DNA of 64,000 bases from an uncultured Alphaproteobacteria bacterium (GTDB lineage: Bacteria > Pseudomonadota > Alphaproteobacteria > CAAHEQ01 > UBA3637): contig CAKQGY010000001.1 of the NCBI GenBank assembly GCA_934234055.1, positions 88,166 through 152,165 of the forward strand, in the 5' to 3' direction. The number at the start of each line of letters is the position of its first letter. The stretch's first letter is position 1. Below are positions 31,692-41,577 of this stretch, in pieces. The position numbers and the translations under genes were made by a program. Under the pieces are notes generated by a model. The model was not told the DNA's origin, searched no databases, and saw only the letters and a program-made list of their open reading frames with translations.

Positions 31692-33114
31692 TTATGGCTT
31701 GTGACAGGTGCCTTTATCCCAAGCTTTGCCGACCCATTTACCGCCACAGGATTCACACCAAGCCTGATACTTTAATTGGGATACATCAATATCGGCGCAA
31801 CTTTTGCATTCGCCGGAGCTTGATGCCCGGTAAGAAGAACCATCAGCCAGGGTGATGGTGTATTTCCAGGGAAGGCCGATGGAACCGGATTCGCATTGTT
31901 TATACCCGGCATACCCGCCGCTGATCGGGCGATTGCAGTAAAAACTGAGCGCGTCGTAGCCATACTTTTTTAATTCAAGAGGGGCATCTCTTAACATGGG
32001 CGGAAATTCGGAATGTGTAACATCGCAAGGATAGCAATTCCCCCGGTGGTCTTTAACAGGTTTATCCAGAGGGCAATAACAGATCCCGTTCTTGGCAATT
32101 TGACCGGCTGGGCAGTCTTGATCCGGGGGCAGGCAATACCAACCCAAGAGCTTGCGGTTCGGACAAATATTGCAAAGGTAGGTATACACCCCACTAGGGA
32201 AATAAGTATAAATCGGATTTGGATCGTCACATGAAATGCATCCGTCGCTACTCTTTTGTGCCAAGAATGACCCTTCCTTACAACAGTAGCTGGTAATGTT
32301 GTTTGAAGCACAACAGATTTTGTTGCCGTCTTCGTCGGTTTTGACGGTGCCGTAGCAACACCCGCCGTTGAAAACATTTTTCGTTGCACAACAGCCTGCG
32401 GAGGTTTGAACATAACCGCTTTTGCAGGTGTATTCGCAGCGGTGTTTGTCATTACATGTTCCGATTGCGTTCTTCCACCCGATACAGTCGGACATACAGG
32501 TTGATCCACGCATGTTTTGCCAACTGGCACAATCGTCATTCGTTTCGCAACGATAACCGTTGAGGCCTTTATCCGCCGAGGCGATAATTTCAAACCACAT
32601 ATTGGCCGGGTCGGAGGTGTTGCAGTCCTTGACGCTGTCAAAGAAGCCGATGTCGTTGACCATTTTCCAGCCATCCAAACGCGAAATAATTTCGTTGCAG
32701 ACAGGCGTGGGGACTTCATTTATTTCCACATAAAAAGCATTTGGGACGGTGGTATCGGTGGTGATTTTGGCGGGATACCCGCTGGGGGTGTGGTCGGGAT
32801 AGTCCAAGAGTTTCGGCGTGCCGCCGGCCAACATTTGGCCTGTTCCCAACACCGCCAGTTGGTTCACATAGTTGACGGTCGCATTGGCGCGTTGTTTATT
32901 CATTGCGTAATTAAAACCCGCGATACCGCCGATCGTGAGGATTCCCATAATGGCCAAGACCCCCAGCATTTCGGTGAGGGAGCGGCCGGATTCAGAGCAA
33001 GCGCGGGGTAATGATTTTTGATTAAACGGATACTTTAATAACGGTTTATAACTATTTGAAAAACGGTTATTATTCACACAACATGGGGGGGGGATTGATA
33101 GATAATACGTGCAT
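31692..33114 (-). CDS. Prepilin-like surface protein 2, out of frame through a C9 tract
   Basis: The open frame (from GTG 33077, 461 aa) has the prepilin signature ESG|RSLTEMLGVLAIMG, then TIGGIAGFNYAMNK and a very Cys-rich head (CRYSP-like knots: CCATKNVFNGGCCYG, CSNICPNRKLLGWYCLPPDQDCPAGQ and others). GTG 33077 has no ribosome site. The only good start is ATG 33114 with AAAGGA 7 nt before it, whose frame crosses nine C (33093-33085) and stops 13 codons later at 33070. With one C fewer or two more, that ATG would read into the pilin. The gene is therefore probably phase-variable and in the OFF state here. Confidence 0.75.
33085..33093 (-). repeat. Poly-C tract (C9) in the 5' end of pilin gene 2
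   Basis: Nine consecutive C on the coding strand, seven codons after ATG 33114. A length of 8 or 11 would join the start to the pilin frame; 9 and 10 do not. Such tracts are the classic substrate of slipped-strand phase variation. Confidence 0.85.
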
Positions 33115-33188
33115 CAAGGCTTCCTTTCTTTTTATAATGAATACCTTTTTTTTACAAGTTTCGCTTTGGAAAGTCAAGAACTTTTTTA

Positions 33189-34175
33189 TCATTTTTTCAA
33201 AACGCAAACCAATTCTATGTGGTTGGACCACTTGAACTGATCCACGGGAGTAATCTTGTCCAAACGCCAGCCGGCATTGACCAGAACTTGACAATCGCGG
33301 GCCGCTGTCTTGGGCGCGCAGGAAACCATGACAATGATGGGAATATGAGACTTGGCCAGTTGTCGAACCTGTGCCAATGCTCCGGCACGCGGCGGATCAA
33401 TCACCGCAAGATCAATATCGATTAACTCCTCGGGCAACAGGGGCGAGCGGAACAAATCCCGCACATGCCCGTTGGGGCCCAATAAATGCACGCTGTCCGA
33501 ACAATCATAACCGTGGACGCGCAAACCCCGGGCCAAAAGCGGTTTGGTAAAAGTGCCGCTGCCGCAAAATAAATCTACGGCCGTTCGAGCCGAACCGATT
33601 TGCTCTAATACCAAGTGAACAAGAGCTTCCTCACCGGCATGTGAAGGTTGCAGGAAATCGTCCGGCATAACGGGAAGGAGGACTTTGGCCGCAATCGGCG
33701 TGCCGTTATAAGACAGACGTGCGACCTCGGCCCGATTCGCAAAACCGGCCAGTCGCTCTAATAAAGGCAGGTCAGGCTGATTTGATTTTACTGTCTTGAT
33801 ATGAATATCCAGCCCGAACGGTGTATTTAAAACAAAGATATCTCCGTCAGTCTTTAATTGCCGGGCCCAATCGCGCAAAGTCGGCAAAAAGGCTGTGATT
33901 GCCGGTTCCAGCAGGCGGCATTCGGTTATTTCGACAACGGTGTGGCTGTGTAGTGCATTGTAGCCCAGGCGTCCGTGCGTAAAGGCGAAACAAGCCCGCC
34001 GGCGCGAATAAAGCGGGATTTGAATTATCGGTTCGGGATTGACCGCCAGCCCGTAATCGGAAAAAGACCGCCGGATAAAAGACTGCTTCTTATCCAGATA
34101 AGTTTGCTCAGGCAGGTCTTGATACACGCAACCGCCGCATTTTCCGATAAAAGGACATAAATTCTCTGTATTCAT
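33189..34175 (-). CDS. 23S rRNA (uracil-5)-methyltransferase-like enzyme (RumA/TrmA family)
   Basis: 328 aa, shorter than E. coli RlmD because the N-terminal TRAM domain is missing. The [4Fe-4S] motif is CPFIGKCGGC near the N-terminus. SAM-binding VDLFCGSGTFTKPL and the catalytic VSCAPKTAARD (nucleophilic Cys) with IDPPRAG are intact. It makes m5U in 23S rRNA or tRNA; the exact target cannot be told. It is divergent from lysS. Confidence 0.85.
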   Translation of the reverse strand: MNTENLCPFIGKCGGCVYQDLPEQTYLDKKQSFIRRSFSDYGLAVNPEPIIQIPLYSRRRACFAFTHGRLGYNALHSHTVVEITECRLLEPAITAFLPTLRDWARQLKTDGDIFVLNTPFGLDIHIKTVKSNQPDLPLLERLAGFANRAEVARLSYNGTPIAAKVLLPVMPDDFLQPSHAGEEALVHLVLEQIGSARTAVDLFCGSGTFTKPLLARGLRVHGYDCSDSVHLLGPNGHVRDLFRSPLLPEELIDIDLAVIDPPRAGALAQVRQLAKSHIPIIVMVSCAPKTAARDCQVLVNAGWRLDKITPVDQFKWSNHIELVCVLKK

Positions 34176-34219
34176 AATCTCTATTTTAGCAATTTTTTAT
34201 GCATTTGTCATTAAATAAT

Positions 34220-34248
34220 TTGACTTTTGCGTGAAAAAAAGATAAATT
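34220..34248 (+). promoter_or_regulatory. lysS promoter
   Basis: TTGACT (34220-34225), 17 nt, TAAATT (34243-34248). Confidence 0.7.
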
Positions 34249-34283
34249 AAATAAAACCAACTTGAAAATATAAGGAAATAAAA

Positions 34284-35765
34284 ATGGCAGATATGCAACA
34301 AAACTTGGGACACGAACAACGACAAATTCGACTGGAAAAATTGCAGGCTATGGCAGATAAAAATATCAACGCCTATCCGCATATTTATAAGCCGACGGAG
34401 ACTTCACAGACGCTGAACGAAAAATATGTGTCGCTGGAAAAAGATATGCAAACGGACGATGTCGTGCGTGTGGCCGGTCGGATTCGGGCGATCAGAAACT
34501 CGGGCATGTTTATGGATATTTATGATGCAACCGGCAAGATTCAGATCTATACCTCTTTGGAACAATCGTCGGATGAAACCAAGCAGATGTTGAATTGGCT
34601 GGATATCGGAGATGTTATCGGTGTTGAAGGCACTGTGCGCCGGACAAAACGCGGAGAGCTGTCGGTCAATACGCAAAAGCTGACAATGTTGGCCAAGGCG
34701 TTGTTGCCTTTGCCCGAAAAATTTCACGGCCTGACGGATACGGATACAAAATATCGGCACCGCGAATTGGATATGATCATGAATCCGGAAACAATTCAAA
34801 CTTTGGTCAAACGCAGCCGGATTTTTGAATCCATTCGGCAATTACTGATTTCAAAAGGGTGCTTGGAGGTAGATACACCGATTTTGCAAGTGATTAAGGG
34901 GGGCGCGACGGCCAAGCCCTTTATTACACACCATAATACGCTGGATATGGATTTGTTCTTGCGCGTGGCACCGGAATTATTCTTGAAACGCTTGGTCGTG
35001 GGGGGATTGCCGGGGGTATTTGAATTTGCCCGCAACTTCCGCAACGAGGGTATGGACACCACTCATAACCCCGAGTTCACGGGTATGGAAGTGTATATAC
35101 CCTATTGCGATTATAACGATATGATGGACTTGTTTGAGGAAATTGTCCGCACGGCGTGTTTGGCAGTCAACGGGACACTGGAAATTGAATACGACGGTAA
35201 GAAGTTTGATCTCAGCAAGCCCTTTGCTCGGCGGTCTATGGCAGATCTGGTCAAGGAATATACGGGTGTTGACTTTATGGCGATACACTCGGATGCAGAG
35301 GCGCGGCAGGCAGCTGAAAAACTGCATGTTGAGGTTGATGAGCACGCCGATTGGGGGCATGTGTTAGCCGCTGTGTTTGAAGAAAAATGCGAAGAGCACT
35401 TGGTTGAGCCGACGCATGTGACGGATCACCCGAAATCTATGTCGCCGCTGACAAAAGAACATCGCGCGGATTCACGGTTGGTGGAACGGTTTGAAACATT
35501 TATCAACTGTAAGGAAATGTGTAATGCTTATTCTGAATTGACGAACCCGTTGGATCAACGGGCGCGCTTTGAGGAACAAGTGGCCGCCCGTGAAGCGGGT
35601 GATGACGAAGCTGATATGATGGACGATGATTTCGTTGAAGCTTTGGAACACGGATTACCTCCCACCGGTGGGTTGGGAATCGGTATGGATAGATTGGTCA
35701 TGTTCTTGACCGGCAACACGTCTATTCGGGATGTGATTGCTTTTCCCACCATGCGTAAAAAATAG
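34284..35765 (+). CDS. lysS: Lysyl-tRNA synthetase, class II
   Basis: 493 aa. It attaches lysine to tRNA-Lys. An OB-fold anticodon domain (VRVAGRIRAIRNSGMFMDIYD) is followed by the class II core: motif 2 EFARNFRNEGMDTTHNPEFTGMEVY and motif 3 GLGIGMDRLVMFLTG. YRHRELDMI is typical of bacterial LysS. Normal length; the start ATG follows AAGGAA. The 99-aa membrane protein gene follows after 14 nt. Confidence 0.97.
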   Translation: MADMQQNLGHEQRQIRLEKLQAMADKNINAYPHIYKPTETSQTLNEKYVSLEKDMQTDDVVRVAGRIRAIRNSGMFMDIYDATGKIQIYTSLEQSSDETKQMLNWLDIGDVIGVEGTVRRTKRGELSVNTQKLTMLAKALLPLPEKFHGLTDTDTKYRHRELDMIMNPETIQTLVKRSRIFESIRQLLISKGCLEVDTPILQVIKGGATAKPFITHHNTLDMDLFLRVAPELFLKRLVVGGLPGVFEFARNFRNEGMDTTHNPEFTGMEVYIPYCDYNDMMDLFEEIVRTACLAVNGTLEIEYDGKKFDLSKPFARRSMADLVKEYTGVDFMAIHSDAEARQAAEKLHVEVDEHADWGHVLAAVFEEKCEEHLVEPTHVTDHPKSMSPLTKEHRADSRLVERFETFINCKEMCNAYSELTNPLDQRARFEEQVAAREAGDDEADMMDDDFVEALEHGLPPTGGLGIGMDRLVMFLTGNTSIRDVIAFPTMRKK

Positions 35766-35779
35766 AAAGGAACTTTACG

Positions 35780-36079
35780 ATGAAAAAAGAAGAATTACAA
35801 AAATTAGCCAAACAAATGATGACTCTGGACGATGTGCTGGTGATGGATAAAATCCCGGCAAAAGTGCGCTCGAATATGGGGATTGTTTATTATGTCCTGT
35901 TGGCAGTAGCGGTGACCTCGTTTGTGGTGAATGTGAATTCTTTTGCCGGATTCTTGGTTGGTCTGATTGTGACGGCGGTGTCGGCGGTGTTGATTCGCCT
36001 GCTGTGCGAAATGATCAAGTTCTCCGATGCACCGGTTGTTAAACCAGAGCCGAAAGCAGAGAAAAAAAGCGGGAAATAG
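35780..36079 (+). CDS. Small membrane protein, 99 aa
   Basis: Not recognised. A charged N-terminal 30 residues (KKEELQKLAKQMMTLDDVLVMDKIPAKVRS) precede two adjacent hydrophobic helices (IVYYVLLAVAVTSFVVNV, FAGFLVGLIVTAVSAVLIRLL) and a Lys/Pro-rich tail. AAAGGAA precedes the ATG. It is probably cotranscribed with lysS and ends just before tRNA-Arg. Confidence 0.65.
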   Translation: MKKEELQKLAKQMMTLDDVLVMDKIPAKVRSNMGIVYYVLLAVAVTSFVVNVNSFAGFLVGLIVTAVSAVLIRLLCEMIKFSDAPVVKPEPKAEKKSGK

Positions 36080-36087
36080 GCGATTTT

Positions 36088-36164
36088 GTTCCCGTAGCTC
36101 AGATGGATAGAGCACAGGATTCCTAATCCTGGGGCCGTGGGTTCAACTCCCGCCGGGAACGCCA
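36088..36164 (+). tRNA. tRNA-Arg (anticodon CCT)
   Basis: Acceptor GTTCCCG pairs with CGGGAAC, D arm GCTC/GAGC, anticodon stem CAGGA/TCCTG with loop TTCCTAA (anticodon CCT, reads AGG), T loop TTCAACT, encoded GCCA. Confidence 0.95.
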
Positions 36165-36180
36165 GAACCGAGGTGTTTGA

Positions 36181-36609
36181 TTGAAAATACAGGCAACAAG
36201 TGTTTTTTGGAATAATGCTGCTTACTTGATACGCGGGCCGGCCGGTTGCGGTAAGTCTCGCCTGGCATTGAAACTGTTAGAGCACGGTGCACGCCTGATC
36301 GCCGATGATTTGACCCGGGTGATTGAGGAAAATGGGGCTCTGTGGGCTGGTTGCCCGGGAAAGCCCGGCTGGTTGGAAGTGCGACCGCTGGGTCTGATAT
36401 CGGGTTTTCCGGTTTGTGAAAAGGCACCGATTCGAGCGATTATCAACCTGGAACCGGAATGCCCGGATCGAATCCGAACCGAACAAAGTGAATACCTGAA
36501 TCAGTATCCGATACCGGTTTTTACACTGTGGAATCAGGATGTTGCTTTGGTGGAAAAAATAAAAGTGATTGACGGCCTGTTGTCGGGGACGCTGAAAAAA
36601 GAATTATAG
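36181..36609 (+). CDS. hprK: HPr kinase, short alphaproteobacterial form
   Basis: 142 aa: only the C-terminal kinase domain of the HPr kinase/phosphorylase, as is usual in Alphaproteobacteria. P-loop GPAGCGKS (19-26), then LLEHGARLIADDLTRV. It phosphorylates a Ser of HPr, encoded two genes on. It starts at TTG 36181 with GAGGT 6-7 nt upstream; no ATG is available. It lies 16 nt after tRNA-Arg and begins the hprK-EIIA-HPr cluster. Confidence 0.85.
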   Translation: MKIQATSVFWNNAAYLIRGPAGCGKSRLALKLLEHGARLIADDLTRVIEENGALWAGCPGKPGWLEVRPLGLISGFPVCEKAPIRAIINLEPECPDRIRTEQSEYLNQYPIPVFTLWNQDVALVEKIKVIDGLLSGTLKKEL

Positions 36610-36621
36610 AAAGGACAAAAA

Positions 36622-37023
36622 ATGATTGGAGTAGTTTTAGTAACACATGGTCGCTTGGCCTATGAAATGTTGGAAGTGACTCAGCATGTGGTCGGACCGC
36701 AAACGGGTGTTGAGTGCGTCGGTATTAAGCCGGATGATGATATGGAATTAAAGCGGCACGAGATTTTGGAAAAAACCGCAGCCGTTGATACCGGGGACGG
36801 CGTGATTGTGATTACGGATATGTTTGGCGGGACACCTTCAAACCTGGCGATTTCTATTATGGAAGAACGTAATATAGAAGTCATCTCGGGTATGAATATC
36901 CCGATGTTGGTGAAATTGATGCGCAAGCGCAACGAGACAATCCCGGACGCTGTGTCTGCGGCGCAGGAAGCCGGGCGCAAATATATCAATGTTGCCTCAC
37001 ATTTGTTAAAGCTGGATAACTAG
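36622..37023 (+). CDS. PTS EIIA, mannose-family
   Basis: 133 aa. EIIA(Man) fold with phospho-acceptor His9 in VVLVTHGRLA and the DMFGGTPSNLA signature. It receives phosphate from HPr. No EIIB/EIIC transporter is nearby, so it probably acts in regulation, as in other Alphaproteobacteria with this gene order. It abuts ptsH (stop then ATG with no gap). Confidence 0.92.
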   Translation: MIGVVLVTHGRLAYEMLEVTQHVVGPQTGVECVGIKPDDDMELKRHEILEKTAAVDTGDGVIVITDMFGGTPSNLAISIMEERNIEVISGMNIPMLVKLMRKRNETIPDAVSAAQEAGRKYINVASHLLKLDN

Positions 37024-37302
37024 ATGGCACAACTAACACAAACGGTTCAGATTCAAAACCTGAAAGGCCTGCACGCGCGGGCGACGGCGGCTTTTGTCAA
37101 GACGGCCGAGCGGTTTCAATCGGATATTATCGTGCATAAGGAGGGTGAACCCCCTGTGTCGGGTAAGTCTATTATGGGACTGTTGATGTTGGCGGTGTCG
37201 CTGGGCGAGACGATTCAAATTACGACTGACGGAGCTGATGCCGAGCAAGCGATGACGGCGTTGTGTGATCTGGTTAATAATCGCTTTGGTGAGGGAATTT
37301 AA
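37024..37302 (+). CDS. ptsH: Phosphocarrier protein HPr
   Basis: 92 aa. The catalytic His17 in LKGLHARATAAF is phosphorylated by enzyme I, and Ser49 in SGKSIMGLLML is the target of HPr kinase. Both sites being present fits the hprK gene upstream. The stop shares a base with the slyX start (TAATG). Confidence 0.95.
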   Translation: MAQLTQTVQIQNLKGLHARATAAFVKTAERFQSDIIVHKEGEPPVSGKSIMGLLMLAVSLGETIQITTDGADAEQAMTALCDLVNNRFGEGI

Positions 37303-37496
37303 TGGAAGATCGTTTAACCGATATTGAAATTGCCCTGTCCGAGCAAGAGCGTATGATTGATGATTTAAGCTCGGAAGTGTTGCGTTTGTCAAAATTGGTG
37401 GCCGCCTTGGAAAAACAAGTAGAGCGGTTAAAGGCCGAGCGAGAAGAGACGTTGGTTAAACCGCTGTCCGAAGAAACACCGCCACCGCATTATTAA
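37302..37496 (+). CDS. slyX: SlyX-family protein
   Basis: 64 aa. Typical SlyX pattern: ITDIE-like start (RLTDIEIALSEQERMIDDLSSEV), a coiled coil, and a PLSEETPPPHY end. The function is unknown in general. Start overlaps the HPr stop by one base. Confidence 0.85.
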   Translation: MEDRLTDIEIALSEQERMIDDLSSEVLRLSKLVAALEKQVERLKAEREETLVKPLSEETPPPHY

Positions 37497-37587
37497 GCAA
37501 AGTGTGAAAATGAATTTCGGGTGTCCTTTTTTCTTGACATTTTTGAGAAAATAGGGCATTTTATTTTTTATAACAAAGGAGTCCTAA

Positions 37588-37875
37588 ATGAGTTTTAACG
37601 AACAAACAATTAAAACGATTGCCAATTTGGCACGGCTTCGCTTTCCCAAAGAAGACGAAGAAAAATTTATGAAAGATATTGATAGTATCTTAAATTGGGT
37701 AGAAGAGCTGAAAGAAGTGAATATTGACGGAGTGGAACCTTTGGTTTCCGTGACACCGCGCGCCAGTGCCGTTCGAACCGACGAGGTGACAGACGGCGGG
37801 TTGCAAACCGAATTGATGGCAAATGCCCCCGAAGCGGTTCAAGGCTTTTATGAAGTTCCAAAAATGGTGGAGTAA
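37588..37875 (+). CDS. gatC: Asp/Glu-tRNA amidotransferase subunit C
   Basis: 95 aa. The small subunit that stabilises GatA/GatB. Family pattern IKTIANLARLRFPKEDEEKF, ILNWVEELKEVNIDGVEPL, RTDEVTDG. AAAGGAG precedes ATG 37588. A TTGACA (37534-37539) upstream lacks a clear -10. gatA follows after 3 nt. Confidence 0.94.
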   Translation: MSFNEQTIKTIANLARLRFPKEDEEKFMKDIDSILNWVEELKEVNIDGVEPLVSVTPRASAVRTDEVTDGGLQTELMANAPEAVQGFYEVPKMVE

Positions 37876-37878
37876 AAT

Positions 37879-39360
37879 ATGACAGATTTAGTAGACTTGC
37901 ACATTTCCGAAGCATTGGATTTGCTGAATAAAAAAGAGATTTCCGCAGTGGAATTAACACGGGCTCATTTGGCGGAAATGGAGAAAGCTCGTTTTTTGAA
38001 CGCCTATATTACCGAAACGCCCGAACGCGCGTTGGCTGATGCCGAGGCGTCCGATAAACGGCGCCAGAACGGTGAGTCTTTGGGGGCGTTGGACGGGATT
38101 CCGATCGCGAATAAAGATCTGTATTGCACCAAGGGAGTGCGTACAACGGCGGCTTCCAAAATTTTGTCCAAGTTTGTTCCGCCCTATGAATCAACAGTGT
38201 CGCAAAAATTAAAAGATGCCGGGACAGTGATGCTGGGCAAAGTCAATACGGACCAATTCGCTATGGGCGGATCCACTGTGACCAGCTATTTTGGCGTGAC
38301 GAAGAACCCTTGGACTGATGAAAAAGGCGAATACAGCCTGATTCCCGGCGGGTCCTCGGGCGGGTCGGCGGCAGCCGTATCAGCGGGGCTTTGTATGGGG
38401 GCAACCGGATCGGATACTGGGGGGTCTATTCGTCAGCCGGCTTCGTTTTGTGGCGTGACAGGTATTAAACCGACATACGGACGGTGCTCGCGTTATGGAA
38501 TTGTGGCGTTTGCGTCGTCGTTGGATCAGGCCGGCCCGATGGCACGTTCTGTTAAGGATTGCGCCTTGATGCTGCGGGAAATGGCAGGATCCGATCAATA
38601 TGATTCAACGGTTGCGGAAGTGGCTGTGCCGGATTATGCTGCGGCTTTGACCGGAGATATTCGGGGTAAGAAAATCGGTATTCCGCGCGAATATCGGCCG
38701 GACGGGTTGAATGCCGAAGTGGCCAAAGTCTGGGACAAAGGGATTCAATTCTTGAAAGATGCCGGAGCGGAAGTGATTGAGATTTCGTTGCCGCATACAA
38801 AATATGCCTTGCCGGTTTATTATATTATTGCCTGTGCCGAGGCCAGTTCTAATCTGTCGCGCTATGACGGGGTGCGTTATACTACGCGCGTGGACGGTAA
38901 AACGCTGGACGAGATGTATGAAAATACACGCACGGATGGCTTCGGACCCGAGGTTATTCGCCGGATTTTGCTGGGCACTTTTGTGCTGTCGGCCGGATTT
39001 TATGATGCCTATTATACACGGGCGCAACGCGTGCGGCGTTTGATCTATAACGATTTTGTGGAGGCTTTCAAAACGGTTGACGCCATTGTTGTGCCGGCTG
39101 CACCGACTCCGGCTTTGTCCTATGAGGCTTTTAAAAATATGAGCCCTGTGGATACTTATTTGGGCGATGTCTTTACGACGCCGGCATCGTTGGCGGGGGT
39201 GCCGTCTTTATCGCTGCCGATCGGGTTATCGGGGCAGGGACTGCCGATCGGTCTGCAAGTGATTGGCAAACATTTTGATGAAAATACGGTCTTCCAAATT
39301 GCCGATGTTATGGAAAAATCGGCGGGATTTGATTTGACACCACATCGGGTGAAAGGATAA
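37879..39360 (+). CDS. gatA: Asp/Glu-tRNA amidotransferase subunit A
   Basis: 493 aa. The glutaminase/amidase that releases ammonia for conversion of Glu-tRNA(Gln) (and Asp-tRNA(Asn)). The amidase-signature catalytic triad is visible: Lys in [12 protein letters not shown], Ser in [11 protein letters not shown], Ser in [13 protein letters not shown]. Normal length. The gatCAB operon implies that Gln-tRNA is made by the indirect route in this organism. Confidence 0.97.
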   Translation: MTDLVDLHISEALDLLNKKEISAVELTRAHLAEMEKARFLNAYITETPERALADAEASDKRRQNGESLGALDGIPIANKDLYCTKGVRTTAASKILSKFVPPYESTVSQKLKDAGTVMLGKVNTDQFAMGGSTVTSYFGVTKNPWTDEKGEYSLIPGGSSGGSAAAVSAGLCMGATGSDTGGSIRQPASFCGVTGIKPTYGRCSRYGIVAFASSLDQAGPMARSVKDCALMLREMAGSDQYDSTVAEVAVPDYAAALTGDIRGKKIGIPREYRPDGLNAEVAKVWDKGIQFLKDAGAEVIEISLPHTKYALPVYYIIACAEASSNLSRYDGVRYTTRVDGKTLDEMYENTRTDGFGPEVIRRILLGTFVLSAGFYDAYYTRAQRVRRLIYNDFVEAFKTVDAIVVPAAPTPALSYEAFKNMSPVDTYLGDVFTTPASLAGVPSLSLPIGLSGQGLPIGLQVIGKHFDENTVFQIADVMEKSAGFDLTPHRVKG

Positions 39361-39363
39361 AAA

Positions 39364-40818
39364 ATGTATACGATTCAAGGAAAAACAGGAGAATGGGAAC
39401 TGGTCATCGGATTGGAAGTTCACTGTGAGATTTTATCTAACTCTAAGGTCTTTTCGGGCGCATCAGCCAAGTTCGGAGCTGAACAAAATACGCAGGTGTC
39501 ATTCATTGATGCAGGCTTTCCGGGTATGCTTCCCAAAGTCAACGCCAAATGTATTGAGCAATGTGTCAAAACAGGGTTTGGCTTGAATGCCAAGATCAAC
39601 AAATTCTCGCGGTTTGATCGGAAAAATTACTTTTATGCCGATTTGCCCCAAGGGTATCAGATTTCGCAACTATATTACCCGATTGTCGGAGAGGGCTTTA
39701 TTGAAGTGACAACCGATGAAGGAACACGTAAAATCGGTGTGGAGCGGTTGCACTTGGAACAAGATGCCGGTAAATCCATTCATGATATGGTGCCGGGGAA
39801 AAGCTTGATCGACTTGAACCGCAGCGGTGTGGGGTTGATGGAAATTGTATCTAAACCCGATATGCACTCACCGGCGGAGGCTGGAGAATATCTGCGGAAT
39901 TTGCGGGCGATTGTGCGGGCTTTGGGCACATGCGACGGCAATATGGACGAAGGGTCTATGCGCTGTGATGTGAATGTGTCGGTGCGTAAAGTCGGCGAGA
40001 CGGGGCTGCGTCCGCGAGCCGAAGTCAAAAATGTGAACTCAGTGCGTTTTGTGATGCAGGCTATTGAAATTGAAGCTCAACGGCAGATTGATATTTATGA
40101 AAGCGGTTGTCAGTGCAAACAAGAAACCCGCTTGTTTGACTCGGTTAATCTGGAAACGCGGCCGATGCGGAGCAAAGAAAATGCCAATGATTACCGCTAT
40201 TTCCCGGATCCGGATTTGTTGCCGGTTATCCTGACGGATGAATATATTGAAAATATCCGTAAAAATTTGCCGGAATTACCAGAAGCCAAGAAAAAACGCT
40301 ATGTGGAGCAATTGGGAATTACGCCCTATGATGCCTCTATTTTAACAGCCGATGTGGAAACGGCAGCTTACTTTGAAACCGCAATCCAAGGGCACGATGC
40401 CAAGAAAGTGGCGAACTGGGTCATGGGGGATTTGTTTGCTTATTTGAACAAGTCCGGCAAGACAATTGCCGAAAGCCCGATTCAGGCACATGATTTGGGA
40501 TCCTTGGTCGGCTTGATTACCGATGGAACGATTTCGGGCAAAATTGCCAAAGATGTCTTTGAAATGATGATTGAAACCGGTAAATCACCGGCTGCAATTG
40601 TTGAAGAAAAAGGTTTGAAACAAACGACCGATACCGGTGCGATAGAAGCTATTATCGCTGATGTTTTGGCGGCAAATATGGATAAAGTGGCTGAAATTAA
40701 AGCCGGTAAGGATAAACTGAAAGGGTGGTTCGTCGGTCAGATTATGAAAGCCAGCCACGGTAAAGTCAACCCGGCTTTGGCTAATCAATTACTGGATAAA
40801 AAGCTGAGCGAGATGTAG
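39364..40818 (+). CDS. gatB: Asp/Glu-tRNA amidotransferase subunit B
   Basis: 484 aa. It binds and activates the mischarged tRNA. Conserved [13 protein letters not shown], the [17 protein letters not shown] block, [22 protein letters not shown] region ([14 protein letters not shown]), [18 protein letters not shown], and a C-terminal YqeY-like tail ending [17 protein letters not shown]. Normal length. Confidence 0.97.
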   Translation: MYTIQGKTGEWELVIGLEVHCEILSNSKVFSGASAKFGAEQNTQVSFIDAGFPGMLPKVNAKCIEQCVKTGFGLNAKINKFSRFDRKNYFYADLPQGYQISQLYYPIVGEGFIEVTTDEGTRKIGVERLHLEQDAGKSIHDMVPGKSLIDLNRSGVGLMEIVSKPDMHSPAEAGEYLRNLRAIVRALGTCDGNMDEGSMRCDVNVSVRKVGETGLRPRAEVKNVNSVRFVMQAIEIEAQRQIDIYESGCQCKQETRLFDSVNLETRPMRSKENANDYRYFPDPDLLPVILTDEYIENIRKNLPELPEAKKKRYVEQLGITPYDASILTADVETAAYFETAIQGHDAKKVANWVMGDLFAYLNKSGKTIAESPIQAHDLGSLVGLITDGTISGKIAKDVFEMMIETGKSPAAIVEEKGLKQTTDTGAIEAIIADVLAANMDKVAEIKAGKDKLKGWFVGQIMKASHGKVNPALANQLLDKKLSEM

Positions 40819-40819
40819 T

Positions 40820-41575
40820 ATGCGTGAGTTATCGCCTGCACGACAGGCAGAACGCAAAAAGCGTATTCAGAAGGTTTTGGAAACCGATCCGTCGGCTAAT
40901 TATCATCAGACGATGGTGTATATAGCCTGCAAATCATGGGAAATGGTGCAAACCCTACGTGTGAATTTGTGTATTACAGCATGGCCGTTTGGGCCAAATC
41001 CCAAAGAGGTGAATAAGCCTATGCGAAAATATGCATCGGAAGGGTTGTTGCATGCAGCAGCTCTGGGAAATATCAAAATCGCTGAACACTTGATTCAGAA
41101 AATGAAAGCTGATGTCAATTATCAGGACAAAAAAGGTTGGACACCGTTACTGTGGGCTATTTCACGCAAACGATTGGGAATGGCAGAATACCTGTTGCGA
41201 CAAGGTGCCAATCCTAATTTTGTCAGTTGTCGCGGCTTTTCACCGGTGTTTCGGGCTTTGTTTGATAAAGTGCCGCTGGCTTTTCCGTTGTTGCGAAAAT
41301 ATGGGGCCGACTTGGATAAACCTTATTATCATACAGAGTATTCCAAGTTTGTTTTCCCGATTCGGCGGGTGGCCTATTATCCGCTGATGATAGCTTGCGC
41401 GCAGGCCGATGATGCCAAAGGGCGCAATGTTGTTGATGCTTTGTTAAAGGCAGGAGCGAATCCCGACATCACTTATCGTAAAATACCGCTGGCTAAAATG
41501 GTAGAGCAGAATAAAATGCCATCGCACGCTTGGCTTAAAGTCAGATTAAACCAAGCGTTCCGCGAACGGCAATAA
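40820..41575 (+). CDS. Ankyrin-repeat protein
   Basis: 251 aa. Three to four ankyrin units: EGLLHAAALGNIKIAEHLIQKMKADVNYQD, KGWTPLLWAISRKRLGMAEYLLRQGANPNF, RGFSPVFRALFDKVPLAFPLLRKYGADLDK, and a degenerate last one ending NVVDALLKAGANPDITY. No signal peptide. Ankyrin proteins mediate protein contacts; in host-associated Alphaproteobacteria some are secreted effectors, but nothing here shows secretion. The start is one base after the gatB stop. Confidence 0.85.
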   Translation: MRELSPARQAERKKRIQKVLETDPSANYHQTMVYIACKSWEMVQTLRVNLCITAWPFGPNPKEVNKPMRKYASEGLLHAAALGNIKIAEHLIQKMKADVNYQDKKGWTPLLWAISRKRLGMAEYLLRQGANPNFVSCRGFSPVFRALFDKVPLAFPLLRKYGADLDKPYYHTEYSKFVFPIRRVAYYPLMIACAQADDAKGRNVVDALLKAGANPDITYRKIPLAKMVEQNKMPSHAWLKVRLNQAFRERQ

Positions 41576-41577
41576 AA

